A stretch of 64,000 nt of DNA. Source: Trichococcus paludicola (GTDB lineage: Bacteria > Bacillota > Bacilli > Lactobacillales > Aerococcaceae). Positions 17,939 through 26,183 of this stretch are shown piece after piece. A program made the position numbers and the translations under genes. Below the pieces are notes generated by a model. That model was not told where the DNA came from and did no database searches. It was given only the letters and a program-made list of their open reading frames with translations. Each line of letters begins with the position of its first letter. The first letter of the stretch is position 1. Location of the stretch: contig NZ_QBLC01000005.1 in NCBI RefSeq assembly GCF_003052295.1, positions 1 through 64,000 of the forward strand, written 5' to 3'.

Positions 17939-18868
17939 ATGGCAGCCATAATTAATGTGAAAAATTTTTCGAAATATTATGGGGATTACCTTGCGGTGGA
18001 GGATGTTTCTTTCGAAGTGGAAGAGGGCAGCAGCTTTGCTTTTCTGGGTCCGAACGGTGCGGGGAAGAGCACGACAATTAACGCCCTATGTACGATGATC
18101 GATAAAACCTCGGGAGTGCTTTTGATTGATGGAGAAGATGTCTCTAAGCAACAGAAAAAAGTCCGCAAAGCGATAGGCATCGTTTTTCAGGAACCTACAT
18201 TGGATCAGCAGATGACAGTGCAAGAAAATCTGGTTGCTCACTGCAGCCTTTATGGGGTGCCAAGGGATGAGGTGGGGGAACGAATTGGGATACTGCTGGA
18301 TCTCGTTGATTTGTTGGAATGGCGGAATAGCCTGGTCTCTACCCTTTCCGGCGGGATGAAGCGTCGCGTGGAGATCGTGCGCGCGCTGGTCCATTATCCG
18401 AAAGTTCTTTTTTTGGACGAACCGACGACGGGGCTTGATCCCCAGACAAGAAATCGCATGTGGGAATACATCATGAAGCTGCAGAAAGAGAAAAATATAA
18501 CGATTTTCTTGACGACGCACTATATTGAAGAAGCGGAAGTGTGCGATCGAGTGGCTATCATGGACGACGGGAAAATCATCGTCAACGATACCCCGCAAGC
18601 TTTGAAAAAACGGTATACCAAAACGCGGGCCGTATTGAAGGTGAAGGATTCCCGAAAAGTTGAAATCTATTTCTTGCAGCAGGAGTTCCGTTATGAAAAG
18701 AGAGGTGGATACTTGCACCTTGAGGTGGATGACATGGGAAGATTTATTGAGACAATCCATTCATTGAAGGATGATATTCTCGATTTGGAGGTTACGAAAG
18801 GGAGCCTGAATGACGTTTTTCTTGAAATTACAGGCAAAAAAATCCGTGAAGGCGGTGATGCGGGGTGA
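17939..18868 (+). CDS. ABC-2 exporter ATPase (DrrA-like)
   Basis: A 309-residue ABC ATPase with Walker A GPNGAGKST, signature LSGGMKRRVEIVRAL and Walker B VLFLDEPTTGLD, followed by the ~80-residue C-terminal extension typical of DrrA/NatA-type proteins. The start at 17939 (MAAIINVKNF) follows GGGAAGG; an ATG at 17900 would add 13 residues but has no ribosome site. The 3' end overlaps the permease start by 4 bases. With that permease it forms a drug or lipid-type exporter of unknown substrate. Confidence 0.9.
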   Translation: MAAIINVKNFSKYYGDYLAVEDVSFEVEEGSSFAFLGPNGAGKSTTINALCTMIDKTSGVLLIDGEDVSKQQKKVRKAIGIVFQEPTLDQQMTVQENLVAHCSLYGVPRDEVGERIGILLDLVDLLEWRNSLVSTLSGGMKRRVEIVRALVHYPKVLFLDEPTTGLDPQTRNRMWEYIMKLQKEKNITIFLTTHYIEEAEVCDRVAIMDDGKIIVNDTPQALKKRYTKTRAVLKVKDSRKVEIYFLQQEFRYEKRGGYLHLEVDDMGRFIETIHSLKDDILDLEVTKGSLNDVFLEITGKKIREGGDAG

Positions 18869-19695
18869 GAGTCGTCTGGACATTATGCTTGCGCAATCTG
18901 CGTAACTTTATGCGCAACCGCATCCGCTTGCTGATTACTTTTCTTACGCCTTTCGCTTTCATTTATGTATTGTCCTCCCTTTTTCAAAGTCAGCTGCAAG
19001 AAAATTCCGTCAATCATGTCATTGCGGGTGTGACAATCGCCACCGTATTTCAAACGTCATTGAATATCGCGGCGACTACGATTGAGGACATCAGTTCAGG
19101 GTACATGAAGGAAATACTGGTTAGCCCCATCAATCGTTTTCAGGTAGCAGTCGGACAATTGTTGGCAGGCGCCCTGATTGCGACGTTGCAAGGCTTCATC
19201 ATTTTTGTGATCGGGATGTTCACAGGTCTGGGATTCGAAAAGCCGCACACAATCGTGTTGGTCTTCCTTTCCATGTTCCTGGTAGGGATTGTCTATTCTG
19301 CCTTGGGGCTTTGGGTTGCCACCATCGTTCGGGATGCGCAAACCTACCAAATCGTTGGTCAGGCGGTAGTTCTTCCGTTGGTTTTTTTATCCGGTGCCTA
19401 TGTTCCTGTGAGCCTTTTTCCGACCTTTTTGGAATACCTGTCCTATGCGAATCCCATGACCTATACGACCATGTTTTTTCGGGCGATCGTCTTGGAAAAC
19501 AACGGAACGGACGCCGAAATGGTCAAAAATGGATTAGCGTTGAATTTCAACGGGTTCATATTCAAGCCATGGATGAGCGGCCTTGCCGTATTCGGATGTG
19601 GCATTGTCTTCCTCGCGATGGCAACCGTTACGTTCCATCGGGCCGATTTTACGCATAAACGAAAGAAAAACAGGAAAGCAGAGAGGATCGGATAG
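18865..19695 (+). CDS. ABC-2 type permease
   Basis: A 276-residue membrane protein with six predicted helices (first near 20-40, LLITFLTPFAFIYVLSSLF) and the ABC-2 signature region near residues 165-200 (VVLPLVFLSGAYVPVSLFP, then ANPMTY). It begins with GTG in a 4-base GTGA overlap with the ATPase stop. It pairs with the upstream ATPase as an exporter. The downstream DUF4153-type gene follows after 44 bases and may share the transcript. Confidence 0.9.
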   Translation: MRVVWTLCLRNLRNFMRNRIRLLITFLTPFAFIYVLSSLFQSQLQENSVNHVIAGVTIATVFQTSLNIAATTIEDISSGYMKEILVSPINRFQVAVGQLLAGALIATLQGFIIFVIGMFTGLGFEKPHTIVLVFLSMFLVGIVYSALGLWVATIVRDAQTYQIVGQAVVLPLVFLSGAYVPVSLFPTFLEYLSYANPMTYTTMFFRAIVLENNGTDAEMVKNGLALNFNGFIFKPWMSGLAVFGCGIVFLAMATVTFHRADFTHKRKKNRKAERIG

Positions 19696-19739
19696 CGTTA
19701 TTTTCCTATCAGCCCTATTGTAAGAAAGGAGTGGCAAAA

Positions 19740-21548
19740 ATGAAATTCAAAGATTCATTGCGGACGGCCTACAAAGGAATGGGCCGCTCAATCAGTCGTT
19801 ATCCATTGACCGTACTATTTTTGATAGCGGTCGCAGTGTTGAACAGCTTCATGATCGAAAACCCGCGCGAGGATTATGCCCGCTATCTGTTCACTTTTTT
19901 GGTGGGAGCCATGCTGAGCATCGTCGGCCAAATGGTTTATGAACGTTTCTATACGCAACGGAACACCCGCTATCTGTTGATGGGTGGAGCCGTGTTGCTC
20001 ACGATCGGTTATTACTTCGCGGTCGGACCGCAGACGCAGTACAATATAGCCATAAATGTCAAAACGGGTGTGGCGCTGTTCGCTCTCATGATTGCTTTTA
20101 TTTGGATACCATCAATCAAAAATGTGAAAGTGCCTTTCCACCGGAGTTTTTTGTCGGCTATGAAAGCTTTCTTTACTACCATACTTTTTTCAGCAGTGTT
20201 GACAGCCGGAATCAGCGCTATTTTCTACGCCACTGATTACCTGCTCTTCAATATCGATTTCAAGATCCTCACGCATCTTATGAATATCGTCGCTTCCTTG
20301 TTCGCACCGATCTATTTCTTGTCGATGACGCCGCAGTACCCGGGCAAACGCGAAGAAATGATTCCGGATGAGGCATGGGCGAAGCGCGGGGAAACTTTGG
20401 ATCGCCAATTTATGGTGCCGCGGTTTCTGGAAATCCTGATTTCCTACATCATCATCCCTTTGACTGCCATCTATACGTTGATTCTCGTGATCTATGTCGT
20501 CATGAATATCGGAGGCGAATTCTGGACAACCAATCTTTTGGAGCCGCTGCTTGTTTCCTATGCGATCATCGTCATCATCGTCTATATCCTTGCCTGCAAT
20601 CTCGAGAATAAGTTTGCCGACCTGTTCCGCAAAATTTTTCCTAAGATCCTGATTCCGATCGTTGTCTTCCAGACCATCGCCTCCTTCCTGAAAATCAGGG
20701 AGATGGGCGTCACGCATGGCCGCTACTATGTCATCCTGTTCGGCATCTTCGCGACGATAGCGGGCGTGATCTTCAGTTTCATGAAACCGAAGCATAACGG
20801 TTTGATCGCCATCGCCTTGCTTGCGCTGTCGGCCATTTCCATCATTCCGCCGATCGATGCCTTTACCGTCAGCAAGAACAACCAAATCGGTTTTTTGGAA
20901 CGGAAATTGATGGAAAATGACATGTTGGTTGATAACGCCATCGTTCCGAAAAGCGATGTTTCCATCGGCGATAAGATTGTCATCACCAAGGTCGCCTCCT
21001 ACATCGACAACATGGGCTACAACAAAGAGGTGGCCTACTTGCCGAGCGATTTCAATGTCTACAGTGATTTCAGCGATACCTACGGATTTGATATGACTTA
21101 TTCCGAAACGGAATATCCGCAAGGCGAGGGAGAATTCGTCTATTTGAACTGGGATGCCGATCCCGTCGTCGGAATCGCCGGCTTTGATGTCATGCTTCAT
21201 CAGTATCTTTACTACTCCGAAGTCGAAACAAGCCCAGTTGAAACTACCGATTTTGAAGTGGATGGACAACCATACCAACTGGAAAAAAGGTTGGATGGCA
21301 CGTATTATGTCTTGACCGTAAAGGATGCGGCAGGAGAGGAATTGATCGTCTATAATACCCGCGAAGTGTACGATACCATTTTCGAGGAGGCTGCGACTTC
21401 CGGCTTCGACAAAGGGAATCTGACGACTGAGGATGCGACGATATCTACCGAAAATGACCAGATCCGAATGAATATTTTGGTCAATTCCTTGGAGCGCACA
21501 CCGGATTTCACCGGTGGAGATCTATACATTTTCATTGAATTCAAGTAA
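19740..21548 (+). CDS. DUF4153-type polytopic membrane protein
   Basis: ATG at 19740 lies 8 bases after AAAGGAG; a GTG at 19731 is part of that site. The 602-residue protein has about ten hydrophobic helices in residues 20-380, followed by a ~200-residue soluble C-terminal domain rich in Asp, Tyr and Thr, probably outside the membrane. The pattern matches the DUF4153 family, whose function is not established. It may be co-transcribed with the ABC-2 exporter upstream. A strong terminator follows. Confidence 0.78.
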   Translation: MKFKDSLRTAYKGMGRSISRYPLTVLFLIAVAVLNSFMIENPREDYARYLFTFLVGAMLSIVGQMVYERFYTQRNTRYLLMGGAVLLTIGYYFAVGPQTQYNIAINVKTGVALFALMIAFIWIPSIKNVKVPFHRSFLSAMKAFFTTILFSAVLTAGISAIFYATDYLLFNIDFKILTHLMNIVASLFAPIYFLSMTPQYPGKREEMIPDEAWAKRGETLDRQFMVPRFLEILISYIIIPLTAIYTLILVIYVVMNIGGEFWTTNLLEPLLVSYAIIVIIVYILACNLENKFADLFRKIFPKILIPIVVFQTIASFLKIREMGVTHGRYYVILFGIFATIAGVIFSFMKPKHNGLIAIALLALSAISIIPPIDAFTVSKNNQIGFLERKLMENDMLVDNAIVPKSDVSIGDKIVITKVASYIDNMGYNKEVAYLPSDFNVYSDFSDTYGFDMTYSETEYPQGEGEFVYLNWDADPVVGIAGFDVMLHQYLYYSEVETSPVETTDFEVDGQPYQLEKRLDGTYYVLTVKDAAGEELIVYNTREVYDTIFEEAATSGFDKGNLTTEDATISTENDQIRMNILVNSLERTPDFTGGDLYIFIEFK

Positions 21549-21574
21549 ACAAAAGGCCAGCAAACATACTTTCA

Positions 21575-21616
21575 AAGCCCCGGTGCGCAATTAGAGCGTA
21601 ACCGGGGCTTTTTTGG
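21575..21616 (+). terminator. rho-independent terminator after the DUF4153-type gene
   Basis: AAAGCCCCGGT pairs with ACCGGGGCTTT, followed by TTTT. The remaining gap to the next gene (21617-21855) holds no gene; its only clear structure is the hairpin just before the patB-like start. Confidence 0.88.
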
Positions 21617-21810
21617 TTTTTACCAATGAATGAACATGTAAGGAATAGTGACGCGGAAGAGCGGCAGTTAGATAGGGGTTCGGCGATGGGGTTTTATTTG
21701 GTGTGAGGTTTTGTGACCTGATTTGTCATGAGAAATTAGACTTTGGACAAAAATCCCCTTATAGTTAGTTACATAATTGCATTGCACCCATAAACAAGGT
21801 GCTGATCCGA

Positions 21811-21839
21811 CACTCGTGTGATTAAATCTCACACGAGTG
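21811..21839. promoter_or_regulatory. perfect 11-bp inverted repeat before the patB-like gene
   Basis: CACTCGTGTGA (21811-21821) and TCACACGAGTG (21829-21839) are exact reverse complements with a 7-base spacer. The right arm ends 16 bases before the start codon, next to the GGGAAGGGAGAG ribosome site. No T-run follows, so it is not a normal terminator. It could be a repressor operator or an RNA hairpin next to the ribosome site that tunes translation. Confidence 0.6.
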
Positions 21840-21855
21840 GGAAGGGAGAGATAAT

Positions 21856-23076
21856 ATGGTGTATGGGATGGAGATTGAAGGAAACAAAAAAATATATGAT
21901 TTCGAGTCGGTCCTCAGCAGAAAAAACAAAGGCTCCGTGAAATGGCAACAGATGTATCAATGGATGCCGGATGTAGCGGATGACGTGGTGCCTCTTACGG
22001 TGGCGGATATGGAATTCCGGACTGCGCCCGAGATCACCAAAGGCTTACAGGAATATTTGGAAGACAACATACTGGGCTATAGTGTCCCTACCGAAGGCTA
22101 CTATCAAGCGGTCATCGATTGGCAACGGCGCCGGCACAATTTTGAGGTGGAGAAGGAATGGATTTTGACCAGTCCTGGTGTCGTTTCAGCATTTTATGCG
22201 GCAGTCAGGGCGTATACCCAGCCGGGTGAAGGTGTCATCATCATGACGCCGGTTTATTATCCTTTCTTTGGAGCCATCGAAAATGCGGGACGGAAAGTCG
22301 TCAGGAATCCTCTCTTGAATCGCGCGGACGATTACACGATCGACTTTAAAGGGCTTGAGCATCTTTGCCGTAAGAAAGAGAACAAGCTGATTATTTTCTG
22401 CAGTCCCCATAATCCAGTCGGAAGGGTGTGGACGGAAGAGGAGCTGGCGCGCTTGGCGGATATCGTTTTACGCTATGACATGATTATCGTCGCGGAGGAA
22501 ATCCATCATGACCTGATCATGCCCGGCTACGAACATAAGGTTTTCCAGACACTTTCCCACGCAGTGGCTGAAAGGACGATCACCTGCACTTCGCCATCCA
22601 AAACATTCAATTTGGCTGGGCTGTGCACTTCCAACATCATCATTCAAAATGAGACTTTGCGGAAGAAACTGTCCGATGCGCTCGGAAGTGTCGCATGCGG
22701 TATGGTCGGGACGCTGGGGTTGGAAGGCTGCCGAATTGCCTACGATGAAGCGGAACAGTGGCTTGATCATCTGATTCCGGTCATCGACAGGAACCAGCAT
22801 CTGGTGCGCGACTTCTTCGCTGCAAATTTCCCCAAAATAACCGCCCCCTTGGTTGAGGGAACGTATCTGCAATGGGTAAACTTCAATACACTGGGATTAG
22901 AACCGGAAGAACTGGAACGGTTCATGCGCGAGGAAGCGCAGTTCTTTACCGATGAAGGTTATATTTTCGGAGATGGAGGCGAAGGCTACGAACGCATCAA
23001 CTTGGCGGCGCCGACCAAAGTGATTGAAGACACGCTCAATCGTCTCGGGCAAGCATTGTACCGAATGCAACAGTAA
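21856..23076 (+). CDS. patB: PatB/MalY-type PLP-dependent C-S lyase / aminotransferase
   Basis: A 406-residue fold-type I PLP enzyme. The PLP Lys lies in SPSKTFNLAGL, and other family blocks are VVPLTVADMEF, CSPHNPVGRVW and AEEIHHDLI. This is the MalY/PatB subgroup, which cleaves cystathionine or related C-S bonds (cystathionine beta-lyase activity) and sometimes acts in regulation. The ATG at 21856 follows GGGAGAG. An 11-bp inverted repeat sits just upstream. A 43-residue gene follows at 48 bases and may share the transcript. Full length. Confidence 0.88.
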   Translation: MVYGMEIEGNKKIYDFESVLSRKNKGSVKWQQMYQWMPDVADDVVPLTVADMEFRTAPEITKGLQEYLEDNILGYSVPTEGYYQAVIDWQRRRHNFEVEKEWILTSPGVVSAFYAAVRAYTQPGEGVIIMTPVYYPFFGAIENAGRKVVRNPLLNRADDYTIDFKGLEHLCRKKENKLIIFCSPHNPVGRVWTEEELARLADIVLRYDMIIVAEEIHHDLIMPGYEHKVFQTLSHAVAERTITCTSPSKTFNLAGLCTSNIIIQNETLRKKLSDALGSVACGMVGTLGLEGCRIAYDEAEQWLDHLIPVIDRNQHLVRDFFAANFPKITAPLVEGTYLQWVNFNTLGLEPEELERFMREEAQFFTDEGYIFGDGGEGYERINLAAPTKVIEDTLNRLGQALYRMQQ

Positions 23077-23124
23077 CCAGTAAACCAGCAAGATGTGCGT
23101 TTCATAATGAAGGAGGGAGCAACA

Positions 23125-23256
23125 ATGATGAAAAATTTTATTAAATGGGGATCCGTTGTCTATTATTTCGCTGGAAAGAAACCTGAAAAGGCAAAGAAAC
23201 CAAAAAAAGTAGAAGAAATCAGGGAAGCTTCCATCATCACTGCGTCCATCGATTAG
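23125..23256 (+). CDS. 43-residue small protein of unknown function
   Basis: ATG at 23125 follows AAGGAGGG with a 6-base spacer, one of the strongest ribosome sites here. The product starts MMKNFIKWGSVVYYFAG, a short hydrophobic or amphipathic stretch, then has a Lys/Pro/Glu-rich tail (KKPEKAKKPKKVEEIREAS). It lies after the patB-like gene and before a terminator, so it is probably the last cistron of that transcript. No family recognised. Confidence 0.6.
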   Translation: MMKNFIKWGSVVYYFAGKKPEKAKKPKKVEEIREASIITASID

Positions 23257-23320
23257 TTTGGACAAACCCGCATGGGGAACGCATGAAGCAATGGCTTAAT
23301 GACAAATGATCCATAAAAGA

Positions 23321-23358
23321 ATACGGAACGCAGCTGGCTGCGCGTTCCGTATTTTTTT
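23321..23358 (+). terminator. terminator after the 43-residue gene
   Basis: ATACGGAACG pairs with CGTTCCGTAT in a GC-rich hairpin, followed by seven T. Confidence 0.88.
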
Positions 23359-23438
23359 GCGTCAGACCTGTCCCGGCCCATAAACTCTGTGATATGATGG
23401 GTGTACTATTTTCATCAAACAAGGGAAGGTGTGGGGTT

Positions 23439-24329
23439 GTGTCGAAAGGAAAAGGGAAAGTGATGCTGTCGATGCTGATATTCGGGACGATCAGCATCTT
23501 CGTTAAGAATATTGATTTGGCTTCCAATCAGGTTGCCTTCTTCAGGGGCGCTTTGGGGAGCCTGTTCCTCTGGGGGACATTGGTGGTGCGCAAGGAAAAG
23601 ATCCCTTTGGAATTGGTGAGGAAAAATGCCAAGTTCCTGTTGCTTTCGGGTTTTGCTGTCGGCATGAACTGGATCTTGCTGTTTGAAGCTTTCCGCTACA
23701 CGACGGTATCGAATGCAACCTTGAGCTATTATTTCCAACCAATCTTTATGACGCTGTTGGCGCCGTTCGTCTTCAAGGAATCCTTGACCGCGAAGAAGAT
23801 CGCTTGCGTCCTGTTGGCGATGCTCGGGATGTTCCTGATCATCGGCGTGAGCCCGAATGCGGGGACGTATAATCATCCGGTCGGGATCGGATTCGGTTTG
23901 GCTGCGGCGTTTTTCTATGCGGTGGCCATCATGTCCAACAAAAAAATCGCGGGTCTTGGCGGGATCCCTTTGACTGCTTTGACGCTCGTCATCGCAACCG
24001 GAATCCTGACCCCTTATGTCGCACTGACTTCCGGGTTCGGATTGGGACAATTGACTGGCGGATCCATCACCAGTCTGCTGGTTTTGGGGATCATCCACAC
24101 GGGGATTGCCTATGTGCTGATGTTTGCGGGCGCCCAGGCGGTCGAGAGCCAGACATTCGCTGTACTCAGCTATGTAGACCCGGTGACAGCGATTGTGGTC
24201 TCGGCTGTATTCCTGAAAGAAGACCTGTCTCCCATTCAATTGGCGGGAGGCGTACTGATACTCGCCGCGGCCTTCCTGAACGAATTTCTTGGCAACAAAG
24301 AGAAACAAATGGCGACCAGCAAAGAGTAG
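23439..24329 (+). CDS. EamA/RhaT (DMT-family) transporter
   Basis: A 296-residue protein with ten hydrophobic helices in two five-helix EamA repeats; the second repeat begins near GIGFGLAAAFFYAVAIM. DMT proteins export or import amino acids, nucleosides or other small metabolites; the substrate is not evident. I chose the GTG at 23439 (MSKGKGKVMLSMLIF), about 9 bases after GGGAAGG; ATG 23463 is an alternative. It converges with the GRAM-like gene on the right. Confidence 0.85.
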   Translation: MSKGKGKVMLSMLIFGTISIFVKNIDLASNQVAFFRGALGSLFLWGTLVVRKEKIPLELVRKNAKFLLLSGFAVGMNWILLFEAFRYTTVSNATLSYYFQPIFMTLLAPFVFKESLTAKKIACVLLAMLGMFLIIGVSPNAGTYNHPVGIGFGLAAAFFYAVAIMSNKKIAGLGGIPLTALTLVIATGILTPYVALTSGFGLGQLTGGSITSLLVLGIIHTGIAYVLMFAGAQAVESQTFAVLSYVDPVTAIVVSAVFLKEDLSPIQLAGGVLILAAAFLNEFLGNKEKQMATSKE

Positions 24330-24380
24330 CAAAAAGGCAGCCGCTTTCCATATGGGAATTGAATTTATGCTCAGAAATAA

Positions 24381-24490
24381 CCCGTCAAAAACCGGTTTGG
24401 CGGGGAAAAACGTCCGCGGACAACAAGCGATTGCCCGTCAAAACCATTTTGGCGGGGAATTCCGCCACGAACGCGAACAACAAAACACAG
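24381..24490. repeat. palindromic repeat array, CCCGTCAAAA family, 2 units
   Basis: CCCGTCAAAA starts at 24381 and again at 24434 (period 53). Each copy is followed within about 10 bases by TTTGGCGGGG or TTTTGGCGGGG, so each unit begins with an imperfect palindrome of ~24 bases, then ~29 bases of different sequence. It lies between convergent genes. Confidence 0.7.
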
Positions 24491-24524
24491 AAAGGGGCGG
24501 CCTCATTGGAGGCAGCCCCTTTCG
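24491..24524. terminator. hairpin between convergent DMT and GRAM-like genes
   Basis: GAAAGGGGC pairs with GCCCCTTTC around an inner CCTC/GAGG stem. The flanking T and A runs are short, so termination strength is uncertain, but position between convergent genes fits. Confidence 0.6.
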
Positions 24525-24543
24525 TTCGGTATAGATTCAGTTG

Positions 24544-24915
24544 TTACGCGATTTTTATCATGCGCTTCCGGATGGCTTTTTCCCATGTATAATAGTGATT
24601 GACTGCGAATTTGAAGAGGGTACCGTCTTTCCTTTCGATGATCAGCGCTTTGCGGAGGCCGTAAGCGCCTGGACGTACACTCCTGATGTCTTCATAGGGA
24701 ATAGCGATGTCGTAGATGCCATCAGCGAAGGCTTTTGAGAAGGGTTTGAAGAAAATCTTTGTCATGATTTTGGCTATTTCCGGCATGTCGAAGCGGAGCT
24801 GCTTGTCTGTCAAAAAGCCAAAGCCATCCAGGGCGGACTGTTCGCTTCGGCACCAACTCATCCTACCGCTGTACAAGATTACTTCCCCGGATCTGTCTCC
24901 AGTCTTTTTAAACAT
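24544..24915 (-). CDS. GRAM/PH-like domain protein
   Basis: A 123-residue protein from ATG 24915, 6 bases after GAAGGA (a frame 8 residues longer lacks a site). It is beta-rich: GEVILYSGRMSWCRSE, GFGFLTDKQLRFDMP, IAIPYEDIRSVRPG, KALIIERKDGTLFKFAVNH. This succession of short strands with the phrase 'I-x-Y-E-D-I' matches GRAM/bacterial PH-like domains. Function unknown; such proteins may bind membrane lipids or act as scaffolds. Monocistronic by appearance. Confidence 0.65.
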   Translation of the reverse strand: MFKKTGDRSGEVILYSGRMSWCRSEQSALDGFGFLTDKQLRFDMPEIAKIMTKIFFKPFSKAFADGIYDIAIPYEDIRSVRPGAYGLRKALIIERKDGTLFKFAVNHYYTWEKAIRKRMIKIA

Positions 24916-25318
24916 ATCGATTCCTTCTTCCATAAACAAAACAGTAGCAATCCTTCGCCCTTATTATACCAAGAAGCTAATCAACAGGTCTAAAAATAAA
25001 CAAAAACCCGAACAAATTTGTCCGGGTTTCGCAGAGCAGAATGCCTCTTTGCGTATGGCAGTACGCGGTTGAAAGCCTTTCTTCTCAAGGATGGATTCAT
25101 TTTTTCCGGCGCTTACTGACTGAGCGATCTCACGCCGGGAGGAGCAACCTGTCATCAAAAATGAAGGCGCCTCTCTTATGGATGCACTCAGTATAAGCCA
25201 TAACCCTTTGGGAAAAAAGGTACCAAGCCCCGAATGAAAGAAATCTATCACAACTTGCATCAGGATGGTTCGAACACTGATAGGATCCTTTCAGAAGGCG
25301 CAGCCGTTCCGATGATCC
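24916..25318. other. gene-free gap with a hairpin at 25004-25029
   Basis: The near-palindrome AAACCCGAACAAA / TTTGTCCGGGTTT at 25004-25029 has an A-rich left flank, so it looks like a minus-strand terminator. The ~290 bases to its right lack a gene with a ribosome site. They lie downstream of the RpiR gene on its strand and could be a long 3' leader-like or non-coding transcript, but I identify no known RNA family. Confidence 0.45.
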
Positions 25319-26173
25319 TCACCAATTGATTCGGCTGATTTTTTTGTAATAATCCATTTTCAGTGCGACATTACGCTCGTAGTCGAGTTTGAAATAGCTG
25401 GTGTACAGGCAATCCAACAGGAACAGCAAGGAAAGCCTGGTCGAAAACGAAGAAATCTTATTGTAATGACTTTCGTTCGAGCTCATGTAGAGATGGTGCG
25501 TGGCTACATCTGCGAAAGGAATGGCATCGGTGGATGTGATCAACAGAATGGGCGATCGGTTATTCTTCAGGATCTTCACGATTTCTGGAATGACCGTGCC
25601 CCGTCCGCCGTATGAAACAACAATGGAAAGATGCGAAGGATCGCTGGCGGCCGCCGTCAGACGTTGGTGATACTCCTCTATCGGGACATTGACGAATCTG
25701 CCGATTTCCTGCATCTGAAACTTGAAGTTTTCCGCGAAAAACAGATTCCCGGCGGAGGTGTAAAGGTCGATGGCCGGCATCTTTTTCATCAACGAAGCCG
25801 CTTGGCGCAGCTGCTCCAGATCCAAGTTGTTGAGCGAGGACACCACGGTCTGCTCATAGAGTTCCTGCATCGTCCGCGTGATCTGGTATTGGGTTTCGTT
25901 GGGGTGGATCGGATAGTTGAAATCCAAGGTCGTCCTTTCCTTCAGGTAGTCGCCCACCGAAGAAGAAACCAAGATCTTCAATTCGGAAAGGCCGGCCAGG
26001 TCCATCTTTTTGCACAAACGGTAAATCGTTGCGTTCGAAATGAAGCTGGCTTCGCTGATTTCCGAGGAAGTCATCTTCACGAAAGCTTCGGGATTTTCTT
26101 TTATATAGGAAACCAAAATTTTCTCGTTTTCGGTCAGGCTCACTAAATTATCCATTTTGCTGAAGATATTCAT
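25319..26173 (-). CDS. RpiR/MurR-family transcriptional regulator
   Basis: A 284-residue regulator. The N-terminal HTH_6 domain (about 1-75) includes EISEASFISNATIYRLCKKMDLAGLSELK; the C-terminal SIS domain (about 110-270) includes DLYTSAGNLFFAENF and SIVVSYGGRGTVIPEIVKIL, which binds a sugar phosphate. The ATG at 26173 follows GAGGTG; an in-frame GTG at 26182 overlaps that site. It starts 10 bases after the exonuclease stop on the same strand, so they may be co-transcribed. No sugar gene adjoins it, so its target is unknown. Confidence 0.88.
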   Translation of the reverse strand: MNIFSKMDNLVSLTENEKILVSYIKENPEAFVKMTSSEISEASFISNATIYRLCKKMDLAGLSELKILVSSSVGDYLKERTTLDFNYPIHPNETQYQITRTMQELYEQTVVSSLNNLDLEQLRQAASLMKKMPAIDLYTSAGNLFFAENFKFQMQEIGRFVNVPIEEYHQRLTAAASDPSHLSIVVSYGGRGTVIPEIVKILKNNRSPILLITSTDAIPFADVATHHLYMSSNESHYNKISSFSTRLSLLFLLDCLYTSYFKLDYERNVALKMDYYKKISRINW

Positions 26174-26183
26174 CCGTGTCACC

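Noticed and set aside
20190..21278. 362-residue frame opposite the DUF4153-type gene
   Set aside because: His/Asp/Arg-rich shadow of a GC-rich membrane protein gene, without a start signal.
24964..25260. 98-residue minus-strand frame in the gap after the RpiR gene
   Set aside because: No ribosome site, and a hairpin terminator lies within it; composition does not look coding.
24964..25318. T-box or SAM riboswitch in the gap at 25 kb
   Set aside because: A GGTACC-containing stretch was considered, but the T-box core, specifier loop and antiterminator pattern are absent.
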